From the NCBI GenBank assembly GCA_030278955.1, contig JAOANR010000006.1:8517915-8581914 (forward strand): 64,000 bases of DNA, written 5' to 3'. Origin of the DNA: Hygrophila difformis. Taxonomy: Eukaryota; Streptophyta; Magnoliopsida; Lamiales; Acanthaceae. Made by a program: the position numbers and the translations under genes. Shown in pieces: positions 35,653-47,995 of this stretch (the stretch's first letter is position 1; every line of letters begins with the position of its first letter). The notes under the pieces are model-generated. The model saw only the letters and a list, made by a program, of their open reading frames with translations, searched no databases and had not been told where the DNA came from.

Positions 35653-37518
35653 TTAGAGCACTAACTTGAACCCTTCAGATAAGAAATCATCCCTAAGACA
35701 TAGATAGACTAATGAGCAAATGTAAAAAAAATAATAACAATGACAATAAAATAAAAATAAATGAATAAAAACTCAAGATATAACACGATACCAGGTTCAG
35801 AAAAGTCAAAAAGGAGAATCAAATTTTAGTTCATTAGTCATATTCATAATGTTACCTGCCCAGGATGCAAGATCATGCAAAAGATATTGACAATTCAGTC
35901 AAGGTTTGCTAACATCCCTTCTCAATAATGTTAATGAATTGAATAATTATTTCTTGAGTGTGTTTAATAATGGCATATGCTTGATTTAATTGGTTAAGCA
36001 TGAATATTATGATTAAGATATAGTTTAGAATTAAGTTCGATTTTCAATTATAGCTATTGAGTCAAAAGTCACTTCAAATACTTCTCAGAAACTTATAAAT
36101 AATTTACATCATCCATTTTATTTTTTTATATTTATAATTTAATAATTCAGATTCAATCATTTAACCATCCAAACGCATACTTTTTTTTTCCCCTAATATG
36201 ACCAAATCTACAAACTTTAAGTTTCTAAATAGTAAGAGTATATAGAGAATGAAACTAATACTCCTTCGCAAATAATATTTAATTGAAATCCTGAAAGTTG
36301 CCCAAATCTAAAGTACATATAATCCAGCATCTGAAAACAAACAATAGCTAATATTAGTCAAGAGAAAGAGTATTCATTCATTCATAACAGTACTATTCAC
36401 CTTTTATTTCCGATCTTCTCCTTCTTTCTTGCTTGAACTGGTCGCTTGATTTCTTCGCATCGATCATTAAGAGAAACAAGGGTCTCAACACAATTTTCTG
36501 CATAAAACACAAAAGGCATGCCCTCGATGACAACATCTTCAACAGATTTGGTCCGTAAATCAAACCAAATAATCCGCTTGTCATCACAATTCAGCAGAAC
36601 CTTATTGCCATCCTTTGAATACACCAATGGCTTCACGATATCATTTTTCTCAATAGTAGGCGTACTAATTGACAGCAACTTAAACCAGGATTCCTTCACT
36701 CCATAATCTTTCATAGCCCAAATAACAACCCTTTGTCTTTTAGTACAAACCACAGAAAGATGTCCATCCAGCACATCCAAAGTAACCTCACACCCAGCAG
36801 TTCGAGCACCTTCAGGCATCAACATCTGATAATGCTTCTCGGTTTGAACATTGAAGCACATGATTCTGACCTCATCCTCATTATCAGGATCCCCAGCCAG
36901 TGTATGCAGTGACCCTGCAACATGGACACGCCAGTTTCCCTTCAAGAACGGTAGAGGATAAGGAAAATTCTCAATTCTCTTCCAAGAATTTGATTTAAGG
37001 CTGTAAGTCTTTGCCTCCGAAGACACCCAAACATGTGTTAACTTATTCCTAAATTCCACAATTCTAACAACCTTGTAATCATCGTTTGTTGAATCATAAC
37101 CAAACCCATATGCGGTCTTGGGGTAACAGTGCATGGGGGTTTCATGCTCAACAGGACATCCAGGTAAAACCCTATAATCTGTCGAAAAAGGATTCCATAA
37201 AACCGGGGGATCGCTCATCACAAGAACTATACCATTGCAGGTATTGGAAATCCAATCAACACTCTTATAATAAAAGGGGGGCTTGAGGACATCAGCCTTG
37301 TCAAGCGAATCCAAGCTGATGCTATACAGGCCGAGACCTCCAAGCAGAAGACTCCGATTGGAGTTTGACAGCAAAGACTGACGCAAATGCAGTTTCTTGA
37401 AAGGTTCACTCTCTATTAGTGCATACCAGGACTTGGCCACAGCACAAAACCGCTTCAGCGTTTTTACTGGCAGGCGGCGGAGGATATCCTCTATGAGCTC
37501 AAAAGGGATAGTAGGCAT
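35653..37518 (-). CDS. F-box protein of the CPR1/CPR30 type, with terminal mini-exon
   Basis: An SCF ubiquitin-ligase substrate receptor; the best known relative, Arabidopsis CPR1, limits levels of NLR immune receptors. CDS exons 37518-36401 and 35692-35653 give 385 aa. Reading through the first exon would stop four bases past the donor (NKR stop). Splicing AAAAG|GTGAAT to TCTTAG|GGATGAT instead adds DDFLSEGFKLVL, the usual end of CPR1-like proteins. The F-box is at about 1-45 (IPFELIEDILRRLPVKTLKR), and an F-box-associated beta-propeller-like region follows (WISNTCNGIVLV, LWNPFSTDYRVLP, YGFGYDSTNDDYKVVRIV, TYSLKSNSWKRI). A 5'-UTR intron is likely: donor after GGAG at 37806, acceptor TTTTAG at about 37533. 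A basic stretch (RPVQARKKEK) precedes the last exon. Its real substrate is unknown. Confidence 0.9.
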
Positions 37519-37532
37519 TCTTTACCAATCAG

Positions 37533-37805
37533 CTAAAACAAAGTTAGGGTTTCATCAGACTTCCCAAAATGACTCAATTTTGCTCCTCACTCATCCCATC
37601 GAAACCACTACACAGGCCTCGTGAAATTGAATAAATTTACTCTTCCTGATAATCTGATCACAATTTTTCATTACTACTCCAACATAACACAACTACAATT
37701 GCAATTACAAATACAGTTACAACTACAATTACAATTACAAAACAAAACAACAAACTCTATCCACAACTGAATTAAACAAATAAAACAAAGAGAGAAAAAT
37801 GATAC
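37533..37805 (-). other. Probable 5'-UTR intron of the F-box gene
   Basis: On the minus strand, GGAG|GTATCATTT at 37805 and TGTTTTAG|CTGATTGG at 37533 frame a 273-bp intron ending 14 bases before the ATG. The leader exon would run upstream to about 37950. A reverse TATA-like CTTTATATTTAAAG lies near 38021-38034. Confidence 0.5.
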
Positions 37806-38034
37806 CTCCAAAACTTTCAGCAGCAGGTCGCGAGAAGTGTAGTGTGTAAGGTGACAGTTGAGAGATAAGGTCAAGGCGTTACGAGGCAGGAGAACAGCAG
37901 AGGTACAGAGGTAGTGGCGGAGCGAACTGCGAGGGATGATACCTTTAAACAAATTGTGTAGCTCTTTTTTCCAAATTACGCGTTCTGATGCTTAACGCGG
38001 GATGTGAAAGACGCGTTTTTCACTTTAAATATAA

Positions 38035-38418
38035 AGCGCGTGAATCTGAGGCCTGAAAATGTGCCCGACTCTTGTTGATAATTACGAAAATGGCATTAAA
38101 TTTATGATTTTTACAAAACCGAGCCAGAAAAAGGTGTAATGAAAACTCATACTCCGTACTACACCAATTAGGATAAAGGGGTTGGATGCATAATCGAACA
38201 ATAAGTTTGGAAGGTAGTCTTTACCATCAAGTACACATTTTCCACTTTTTTTTTTTTAATATATATATAACAATACCGATCACTTTTTCTTTCTCTTTAA
38301 TTTCTTATTTGTATTTCTTCTATTCTTTTTACATCTTTATTGTTATAAATTACTTCGTACCATATAAGTGCACGGAGATGGAGACATATGGTTTATTTCG
38401 GTGGAGCAGCCCGCCCAA
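38035..38418. other. Spacer upstream of the F-box gene
   Basis: No gene is seen. It includes a CT/TA-rich patch at about 38240-38350 and otherwise ordinary sequence. Confidence 0.35.
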
Positions 38419-39078
38419 TAGGGGTGGAATATGCCAAACTACCCATGACTTATATAAGGTCTAGTCTGGCCTGACTCTTTTAGAAAATAGACCAGGCCCA
38501 CGTAATTTTCAAGACCTACTACCTCCGTCTCAATAGAATTGTTATGTTTGACTTTTTGATACTATTCACTGTTTAATTTTGAATCGAATTTTTATCATAG
38601 TTATGCAAGAAATATAGTCAAGTAAGATCTTGTTAGATTCGTCCAATCTTTTAGTTTTAGAATATTAACTTTTTATAATTTTTATTATACACAATTTAAG
38701 TTATTAACCATTCAAAATATATCTCGGCATACGTGCTGGAGGGGAATGTAACAATTATATTGAGACAGATAAAGTATTTATTATATATGCCTGGCCGGTC
38801 CTTATGCAAAAGCATGTTAGATCTACTAGACCGGCCTGTTAAAGTTTTTACAATTTAATTAATATTTTTATTTATTATTTATTTAATAATAAAGAGGGCT
38901 AAAATAGACTTCTAAAACACCTAAAACCTTGTCTATTTAATTTTTTTTTATTAAAAAAAAAGGCTTAGCCCTATAAATTAGGTCTATAAAAGATCGTAGG
39001 CCAAGCTTATAGCTTACCAAATTTAAGTAGGCATAGATCGTACAAGGGCAAACCTGACATTGCCTATTCCCACCCTCA
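38419..39078. mobile_element. hAT-type MITE, TAGGGGTG family (copy 3, GGCCTGGCC subtype)
   Basis: TAGGGGTGGAATATGCC at the left and TGCCTATTCCCACCCTCA at the right. The flanks CCGCCCAA and CTGCCCAT agree at 6 of 8 positions, a decayed target duplication. It contains Stowaway MITE 9 (38519-38774), which is therefore younger. Confidence 0.7.
38519..38774. mobile_element. Stowaway-type MITE 9
   Basis: CTACCTCCGTCTCAATAGAAT at the left and ATTGAGACAGATAAAG at the right, flanked by TA. Right terminus partly decayed; interior ATCTTGTTAGATTCGTCCAATC is typical of the family. Confidence 0.75.
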
Positions 39079-39211
39079 CTGCCCATACACAATAAATTGG
39101 TTGTTTTTTTATTTTTCAGTTCGAATTTTTTCACCCCAAAAATTCCATAGTTGGATTTTCTCCATCTAATTTGGGTACGTTGTCATCTCTAGATGCCATA
39201 CTTCAATCTAA

Positions 39212-39968
39212 GGGGCGTTTGGTTGGGGGTATCTTGGATGCCCCTGGGAATCTTCTGCAGGGAATGACATATTCCCACGTTTGGTTGGGGTAATCTTTAT
39301 GAATGAATGTTAGATTCCTAACCAAGTGGGAATGTTGGCTAAGATTGATGAGAATGTGATTCCCTTCAATACGCCAGGTAATTAGATTACCAGGCATCTT
39401 TTATTTCATCTTACATTAAATTGTCTTTTATACCCTTTTAAATTTTAAAACCATACATCAACTCATTTTAAAACTTAATCATTTTCTTATTTTTATTGAA
39501 TTTTAATTTGATATAATAAAAATTCATTAATTATTTAATTTATTTTTATTCTTTATTGTGCCATAGAGTTATTGAATATTTTCGATGAATTTCACTGTAT
39601 ACAGTTTGCACATTCTATAAAATTATAACAAACAAGTAGATTTAACTCGTTCCAAGGTACAATTATCTTTCAAACGTAATGCAATATATGATAATTTACG
39701 AAAAAAAAATTTACAGACACTGCAGAGGAATTTTATTATAAATGACGAAGCATCGAATTAATGAGAAATAAGCTTCATGAGAACTATTAAATAATAATTT
39801 TGAATTAAGGGCATTATAGTCTATTCATGTTATGTAGGAATCTGAGATTCCCAATCCAACCAAACGCATTAATCTTAAAATACCAAAAAATAAGATACCC
39901 AGCAATCTGACATTCCCAGCAATCACATTCCCACTGGTAATCTAAGATCTCTCCAACCAAATGCAACG
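39212..39968. mobile_element. Fold-back-like MITE with GCGTTTGGTTGG ends
   Basis: GGGGCGTTTGGTTGG at the left faces CCAACCAAATGCAACG at the right. A second, inner inverted pair ACGTTTGGTTGGGGTAATC (39277) and CCAATCCAACCAAACGC (39851) mirrors it, as do GGGAATGTGATTCCC-type blocks. Target duplication not resolved. Confidence 0.6.
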
Positions 39969-40660
39969 TAATTGTTACCCTTACAAAATAAAATAAATCA
40001 ATTAACATTCTAGGATAAATTATATAGAAATAAATGTTTAGTTACATCTTTTGCTTTGACATTTGAAGTTTGGACAATTGGCCGTGTCTCTTTTTAGTGT
40101 AAATGTACTTGAAGGGGGATAAAAATAAAAAAAAATAAAAAATAAAAAATAATAAAAAAAAAAAAAAAAAGAAAGAAAGAAAGAACGAACTCAGACAGAC
40201 AAGTTTTTGAGCATATTGACAAAATCGCACCCACTCTAAAAACAACATATTGATGTTTAAATTTGCAAAGGCACGTATTGAGGAAAAATACATTGTTTAT
40301 TGACTTTCAGTATGATAGGTTCTGATTTATAAGCTAAAATTCGTCGCTAAATCTTTTTTGTTTTAGGGACGAACTAAAATTTAATAATTAACGTTTTCTT
40401 TATAATAATGTGTATGTATCTTCAATCTTATTTTTTGGTATTCATGTCAGTGATGTATTTTAAATCGTTGAATACGAGTACTTTACAAATCACAACATGA
40501 AAGGTACATATAAAAGGAAACAAATGAGTGCCACTGGCATCAATCTTTACTCAAATCAATTGACAAAACTTTAAAATTGACCAAGACCTTGGATTAGTAA
40601 AATAGTTTTTTTTTTTTTTTTTTTTAATAGAATCTAGTAATTGAATTTTCAAATTTATTA
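39969..40660. other. AT-rich spacer, no gene seen
   Basis: Contains an impure poly-A/AAG tract at about 40125-40185 and a poly-T tract at about 40605-40625. No gene. Confidence 0.4.
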
Positions 40661-40921
40661 CTTCCTCCGTTTTTTTTTTGTTAGCTACTGTTGACTAATG
40701 GGTACTGTTCACTTATATACTTTGACTTAAAATTTTCTCATGGTTATACAAGTTAAAATATGGCCAAGTGTGATCTTGTTAGATTCGTCTCGTCTTGTAT
40801 ATTTTAAATATCGAACTTTTAGAATTTTTACATGTACCGAATTTGAATTATTAATGGTTTAAAATGTGCATTGGACTGCATGCTGAGTGGGTCCGTAGCT
40901 ATCTTTTAAAAACGGAGGAAG
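40661..40921. mobile_element. Stowaway-type MITE 10 (GTTAGCTACTGTTGAC subfamily)
   Basis: CTTCCTCCGTTTTTTTTTTTG at the left and AAAACGGAGGAAG at the right, flanked by TA. It is a near twin of 27949-28208 (TATACAAGTTAAAATATGGC, GTGATCTTGTTAGATTCGTC). Confidence 0.88.
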
Positions 40922-41838
40922 TATGATACTAGTATATAGCTAGTTTCAATGGAAGAGTGGTTGGTTAAAAGATTTGGTTTTGGAGTTGAATTTGTTGCTG
41001 ATTTCCTGCTGAAGTGTTGAATTAACATCCAACAAACACATAAGAAATTTCAGATTACAATATTAATGTACTGATTTATCTCTTAAACAAAAATTAAATA
41101 GCCAATTTTATTTCAAATAAAATAAAATAACTTCAATTAAAAATTTGAGTTACAAAAGTATACATAAAAGGTATATATAATAGTTATATCTAATTGGGTG
41201 TGTGAGAAAGAGTTTGAGATATTTGTCATACATTTATAAAAAAATATTTTAAAAATTATATAATTAAACAAATGTTACAATATCTACCATATAAAATTGA
41301 GTGGAATTTTAATAATTATAGATGCCATATGAAATAAATTATTTGATTCTTAAAAAATTAGAAAATTAGTAGTAAATCTTTATTTATTCCCTGTACTCAT
41401 TTAAAATATAAGTAGAGAACAGAGCATATCTGAATCGCAACAGCCAAGGTAATCCTAACCATTCATGTCAGAAGGCCCCAAAAGTGACGGTTGAGATTAA
41501 TCAGGCGTTGGAGTCCGCGGACGATGTAAGTTCCCCAACAGGGAATTACTATAAAACAATCAACGCCGAATCGACAGCTGACAGCCACACATACGCTCCT
41601 TTGCGCCTGCGGGGATTAGATGAGTATCGACTTCATCATGCAATTGAAAACCCTACCAAGATCTTTCCACAATCTCGTTATGCTCCCAAAACCTTGCTAA
41701 AATTCACACGCTCAGAATATCCTTAAAAGGGTTTTCTCAAAACCCTGCTGAAATCCGATCAATTTTGTGCGGCGATGGATTGCTGAAGGGCAGTGTTCCG
41801 AAATCGCCGGTAAATAGCAGTTGGTAACGAGTGCCACG
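40922..41838 (+). promoter_or_regulatory. Promoter and 5' UTR region of the MO25 gene
   Basis: AT-rich up to about 41400, then GC-richer leader sequence from about 41440 to the ATG at 41839. An open frame at 41484-41726 in the leader is not conserved-looking and may be a chance upstream ORF. Confidence 0.4.
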
Positions 41839-44800
41839 ATGAAGAGCTTGTTCAAGTCTAAACCCAAGACTCCGGTAGAGATAGTTCGCCATACGCGTGA
41901 TCTGCTCATTTTCGCGGATCGAGGTGGCGCCGATGTGAAGGAAAGCAAGCGCGAAGAGAAGGTTTGCTGTTTAATTTGCTTTATTTATTTACTTTTCTGA
42001 TTCAGCGTTTATACATTGTCTGATCTGGTGTTAGTGTTCGGGCGACATTGTTAATCAATCTAGGCCTTTTGCGGTATGTAATGTCTGAAACAAACATTAT
42101 GTTCTATTCTGTTAAATTGTTGTTTTTGGGGGTTTGGTATAGAGAATATCCGTTACTGGTTTAGTGGGGCTGTTGTGTTTGTTTTTCTCTTTCGGATGAT
42201 TGAGAATTGGGATGGATTCGGTTTAAGGGCTTTACGTATTGATTTATAATTGACAAATGTGCGATGATCTCCATTGTGTTTGAAGTCCCAACTTATTATT
42301 TGTTGTTGCATTGGGTGAGACTAGATTCCAGCTTATAGAGTGATTCTGTTTCTCCATATTTCTTCTGCTTCCCGTGCTGTATTATTGACTATTTACTGTA
42401 TACAGATGATTGAGCTGAGCAAACATATTCGAGAGATGAAAAATATTCTTTACGGAAATAATCTAGCTGAGCCCGTGGCCGAAGCTTGTGCCCAGTTGAC
42501 TCAAGAGTTCTTTAAGGAGAACAACCTTCGCTTGCTTATTACATGTATGCCCAAATTGTGCTTAGAGGTAAGCTAAAATTGTTTCAATGTGGACGCTTTA
42601 AATGGCTTGCACTTGATTTGTAGTTTGATATTCCATGTAATGAGTAGAACTACATGTTTTATGTAAGGATTGGATTGGAATAGAATAGTTACTCTGCCAA
42701 TTGGTTACCTTTATAACTGAATGAATAATTGTGAGATTTACATCTGCAGACCCAAAAAGATGCTTCCCAGGTTGTTGCAAATCTTCAGAGGCAACAAGTT
42801 CAATCTAGGCTGATTGCTTCAGATTACTTGGAAAAAAACCTAGATCTCATGGACATCTTGATACTAGGGTAAGTTGAATATCAATACTTGAGATTAGATG
42901 TCTGATCTTTTATATCAAAATAGATCTGAGTTTTCAGTTTCTGTTTTACCTTTATGGAATTTTTGGGTGATTGAAATTGGATTGTACAGAATTAATAAGA
43001 CACGTGTAGCTATTTCTTTATTATTTCCGTAAAGCCTTCAAAAGATAAGCTGTTAATGCTGGTTATTGGGTATATCTTTAGATTAGACTTTGAAACATGA
43101 CAACTTTGATAAGGTATGACTTATTAATTTCATTTTCATCTATTTCCATCCAAATATTCACCATACCAATCTTTCTGTAATCTATCGCACCAATATTTCC
43201 ATTTGGTGTTTGATTTTTGTCACGGACCTTTTTGTTCATCCAATGGGAGTAGCAGTGCTATAATTTAGAGTTAATAAACGCGTGGAATGAACTTAAAATT
43301 ACCCCTCCTATGCACACCCTTTATCCTCAAACTGCGGCACATCATTACATCACGTGGATTACATAATGGACCTTCACATTTTTCCCTCTCTAATTTTTTT
43401 CCAGTACATTGGGCATCCCCATCCATTTTTGTTGCTTAGAAACTGTGGGATATGTATTGTCTGGAGAAGGGTGCTACACGTGTGTAGCAAAGATGTATGG
43501 AGTGAAAATTTCGCTCATCTTCTCCCATAACTACTACATTTGATTAATAAGTGATCAGTTAAAGGTGATTTTCATGCATTTTTTAGTTTCTGATGTCTGC
43601 ATTTAGGACAATGGTGTATCAGCATTTGAGTGTATTGTAACTCGAAGATGTACACTTATGTAATGCTATGATGAGCCATACATTTGTTTTGGAGGAGGTT
43701 GTAAATCGTTAGATTATATTGTACTCCATTGTGAATTTTGTCTTGCTGAGTGAAAATATTTTTGCAGGTTCAATTTTTGTGCCACCCATCGCATAGTGTC
43801 ATTCTTTATCCGTTCAATTTAATTATAGTACCATACTATTCACTTTCTTTATGATTTGTTGTTGGGCCAATAGTTATGATGATACTGAACTGGCATTACA
43901 TTATGGTGCAATGTTGAGGGAATGCATACGCCATCAATGTGTTGCAAAGTAAGTTCATTATTTTCATTTTCTTCTCTTTTTATTCTTTTTTATTTTTATC
44001 ATTCTCTAAAATTGCCGAAAAATATTGTCACAGAGAGCATACTTCTGTGAATAGTTTGAGGCTACCCAAGTCAGTGAAGGCGTCTTCAAACTTCAATGTC
44101 TGAATGTTCATTATAAATCAATTGGATAGCAATAATAAACAATTAAGCAAATTGATATCCCTATTTAATCTTTAAACTTCAGACTCCCATGACGTGATTT
44201 TGTCTCTACATATTCCTTAAAACACTGCACCCTGTTAGTCTGTTTACATATTGGTTAATGATGTATTGCCAAGAACATTTGTTTAACTCAACTACTCAAG
44301 GACAGAGTATTAAAAAATATGAATATCCTGAAATCCTCACTTTCTAGATGACGGGCAATTTTGCATCTTTTATCAGCATCCAATCTCCATGAAGCCTTTT
44401 TCAAATCTAGTTAGGGCAAGGTAGTTTTCAATTCTTTTTAGTCTAATAAGCCGTCTTTGGTGTACAGGTATGTTTTGGAATCTGAACATATGAAGAAATT
44501 TTTTGACTATATGCAAATCCAGCATTTCGGCATTGCTGCAGATGCTACTGCCACTTTCAAGGTTATGTATATGCAATACATTTAACTCATTTGCTAACTG
44601 AAACATAATAACTTGCGAAATTGTGGCTCTGTATGATTTCATTCCCTTTCTTTTTGGCAGTGCATAGTTAATGTTCTGTAGCATGAACTATCACTTGACA
44701 TGACCATATTTCCATTACAGGAGTTATTGACTAGGCACAAGTCGACAGTTGCTGAATTCCTCTCCAAAAACTATGACTGGGTTGGTACCTTCTGTTTGGG

Positions 44801-46588
44801 CATGCTTTTGAATCCTTGCTTACTTCTAAATTGATATATTCTCAGTGTTTTGCATACTGAGTGTTTGCATATCTTCGACCATCTAATGCTCTAATAATCT
44901 ACAGTTCTACACCTGACATCAAAATCTAATAGAGCTTTTCTATTATTCTTGGATAAGCGCGACTTCCTAATATGCTTGATAATTTCCCCCTGATAGTTCT
45001 TTGCAGAGTATAACACGAAGTTACTGGAATCTGAAAATTACTCCACCAGAAGACAAACTGTGAAGGTAGTGCTTGTCAGGTTCATCTTTTTAATGTTCTA
45101 TCAGGACAATACACTGTGTGGTTTTTTTCTAAGTATCTTTGTTCTTTTGTTTGCTTGGTTCCACTTATTTTATGGATTTTCATCAGCTTTTGGGAGATAT
45201 TTTGCTTGATCGTTCCAATTCAGCTGTGATGACTCGGTATGTTAGCTCAAAGGAAAACCTAAGGATCCTCATGAATCTTCTGAGAGTATGATTTCCTCCT
45301 TTACTGCTACATTGAATTTCATTCTTCTGTAAGTGCGTGGACCCCGTAAAAAAAGTAATGAATAATGACGGATAACTTTTTTCCTTAAAAAATGAATATT
45401 ATAACCTGTGAAATTTGATGGCAGATCCCAGAAGGGTTTTGCAGCGATGGGATCTCACTAAATGATTAATTAAAATTATCATGGGCATGGTGTTAAATTG
45501 TTACATTCTGTGTATGAGACCATCTCAATGAAATTGGGAAGAAGCTATAAAAGAGGATCCACACATGGATTTAAATCAGAATCTTGATTGCAGTTGATGG
45601 CAGCTTGTGATCCGTATTCCGTAGAGCTTAACACCCTCTATAGTAAAATAAAGGTTCAGAATATAGTGATGATAATAATCAGAGCATTCAGTATTTTGCA
45701 TCTAATAAAATCCCAGAATTCCATATGGAGGTACAACTTCTAGTTTATATTGTAAAATATGGAGTACATTACTATGCAGCTCTGGTAAAATTAATAAACA
45801 CGATGATGTTCAATCTAACCCAACATTTTCTTTGGTTACTGTTTCCTTACTCTCGCAAGACCAAGTCATATATTTACCATCAAATCTTCCCTTTTTGCCA
45901 GGAGACGAGCAAGATCATTCCATTTGATGCGTTCCATGTTTTCAAGGTTATTAATTCTTCATTCCAGCTTATTAAGTTTTTTTTTCGTTTTTATTTTTTG
46001 TTATTTTTTATTTTTTTCTCCGGCAAACAATTTGCTTTTCCCAGGAAATGTAAAAATTTATGAGAGAGTTCAGGATGAAATGCCGCCCCCCCCCCCCCCA
46101 AAAAAAAAAAAAAAACCCGGAAAATCATTTCGGTAGTAAATGTGAAAATTTATTCAGTGGATTTTAGCTTTTCAAAATTGGGTCCGCAAGGCAAATTGAT
46201 GAATGCCCGACGGCAATGTTTGCTGAAAGTTCTAAGTAGATTATTACGTTGCTTTTCCCAGTTCATGGCAATATACTTAAATTGGCATATGTATATATAT
46301 TCAGTTATTTGTAGCCAATCAGAACAAACCCGCTGACATTGTCCGTATCCTCCACTCGAACAAAGACAAGCTGCTTCACCTCTTTGCTAATTTTAAGAGC
46401 GATAAAGGTGAGTAATAAATACATTTGCAGACAGCTTTTTTTTGTTCTCTTATTTGTTTTTGTCATACTGAGCACGCACTCGTATCCGTGTTTCCTTGTC
46501 TACCATTTCAGAGGACGAACAGTTCGAGGCTGATAAATCACAAGTTGTTAAAGAAATTGCTGCACTAAAGCCCAAGGAACAAGCCTAA
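41839..46588 (+). CDS. MO25 / CAB39-like scaffold protein, ten exons
   Basis: MO25 is a helical-repeat scaffold that binds and activates STE20/GCK-type kinases. Exons: 41839-41961, 42406-42567, 42750-42868, 43874-43948, 44468-44561, 44721-44780, 44997-45065, 45187-45285, 45902-45946, 46305-46407, 46512-46588. That is eleven blocks counting the 45-bp one; the title count treats the last two as one terminal domain. All are GT-AG in phase, 341 aa (family about 340). Visible motifs: [160 protein letters not shown]. It ends [14 protein letters not shown]. The first AUG matches the family start. Confidence 0.95.
46025..46250. repeat. Dispersed repeat in a MO25 intron with a C13A15 tract
   Basis: AATTTATGAGAGAGTTC.., GTGAAAATTTATTCAGTGGA, GGCAAATTGATGAA and TGCTGAAAGTTCTAAGTAGA are shared, in the same order and strand, with 60712-60905 in an intron of the phosphatase gene. 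A run of about 13 C then 15 A (46086-46114) interrupts this copy. Confidence 0.75.
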
Positions 46589-47256
46589 GCCTGGATTCAG
46601 CTACCAATTTCATTTTCTCAGCTGTCTTGACATGTTGTATTAGTAAAATATAATTCCTAGTGATTCGCTTGGTTTTCCTTCTATTCGTTTTTTTTTTTCC
46701 CCTCGTCTCCTGTGGTACATATGACTAATTAACACTTAGTAGTTCTTACTCAGGCCTCTCTTCTTTTACCGTGAGTACTGGAAATAATAATTCCTGGAAA
46801 TTTATTTCATGCATGTTTATTTGTGTAGATGCTGTTGGCATATTTCACTGGAATATGCTTGTGTAATGAAATGAACTTGATGAAGTGAGTGAAGTGGGTG
46901 GAATGCGAAAATGCGAACTGATTCTTTAGAAGTTTATATTGTTTCTTTCAAAGTTGTTGCAATGCAACATTAGATGTTTGTAAGTTATGGATTATTTTCA
47001 TTATGTTTTTTTTTGCCGACATACATCAAACAAATTATGCAATACTCACTGCAAACTTGTTCACAAACAATAATCTATCTATATATACGTAATAACATTG
47101 CCAGGTGCTTTCCCAATCACAACCTGAAAATATTGGTTCCCCGTGACGGATGCAGAGCGTCTGGGGATTACTTCGCCTTATTTCATCTTTAATTTCCATG
47201 GGATAACAATCAATTGATTTTCGTTTTTCCGAATCACCAAAAATATCACTCTCTTC
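46589..47256. other. MO25 3' flank, including a segment duplicated at 58250-59850
   Basis: The first part is probable 3' UTR. From about 46915 to 47060 the sequence (GATTCTTTAGAAGTTTATAT, TTGCAATGCAACATTAGATG, AAATTATGCAATACTCACTGC) recurs at 58250-58330 and 59706-59850, where a fold-back element interrupts it. Confidence 0.6.
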
Positions 47257-47866
47257 TAGGGGTGGAAATAGACTAGGCCGGGCTAGGCCTAGGCTTGTAC
47301 GGCCTGGGCCTATGTCGATTTTCATAAGCCTGAGCCTGGCCTGTTACTTTTGATAGGCCTATGTTCTAGGCCTAAGCCTGGCCTCTTTATTTAAATAGAC
47401 CAGCTTCTAAGCCTTATAAAAGCCTGATTAAGCCTATTTCAGAAATAAGTTTAAATTTTTTTTATATATATCCGGATGTAATCATAAGGTTGGAAGACAT
47501 AATTTGTTCAATTGGACAAGTTTTCATCCAAAACTATTTATATACGGGGTTGATTATATAAGAGAAAAACTTATAAATATTTTAAAAATCTATATATGAT
47601 CAAATTAATAATAATTTTTACATAATATTATACTAATAATATGACATATTCCTATGTAATAAATAAAAATAGACTAATAAAATGATAAATAGGCCGGGTA
47701 GGCCTAAAAGGCTTTAAATTAAGCTTGGCCTAGGCCTATTTAGCTTAATAGGCTTTTAAATTAGCCTAAGCCTAGCCTGTTTATAAAAAAGAGTCTGGCC
47801 TGGCCTGGCCTTCGATAGGCTAGGCCATAGGCCCCTGTCGGGTAGCCTGGCCTATTCCCACCCCTA
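47257..47866. mobile_element. hAT-type MITE, TAGGGGTG family (copy 4, GGCCTGGCC subtype)
   Basis: TAGGGGTGGAAATAGAC at the left and CCTATTCCCACCCCTA at the right, with internal AGGCCTAGGCC / GGCCTGGCC blocks. The flanks CACTCTCTTC and CAGTCTCTTC match at 9 of 10 bases, but the exact 8-bp phase is ambiguous. Confidence 0.75.
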
Positions 47867-47995
47867 CAGTCTCTTCATCTAACTCTTCTGGGACCTTTTA
47901 TTAGTATTGCTAACATCTGCGAAATTCAAATTTATAGATCTAGAAGGAGCATTATTTGGTTTCGAACTCTTGTGAAGAAAATATATTTTCATTTT

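Noticed and set aside
37674..37952. Minus-strand 92-codon frame upstream of the F-box gene
   Set aside because: It lies in the predicted 5' leader and intron, ends in CNCNC-type microsatellite translation, and has no family resemblance.
38186..38464. 92-codon plus-strand frame
   Set aside because: Runs through low-complexity T-rich sequence into a hAT-type element; no coding character.
45597..45660. Possible extra MO25 exon ([20 protein letters not shown])
   Set aside because: Good acceptor-like sequence, but the family alignment runs directly from NLLR to the 45902 exon, and no matching residues exist in MO25.
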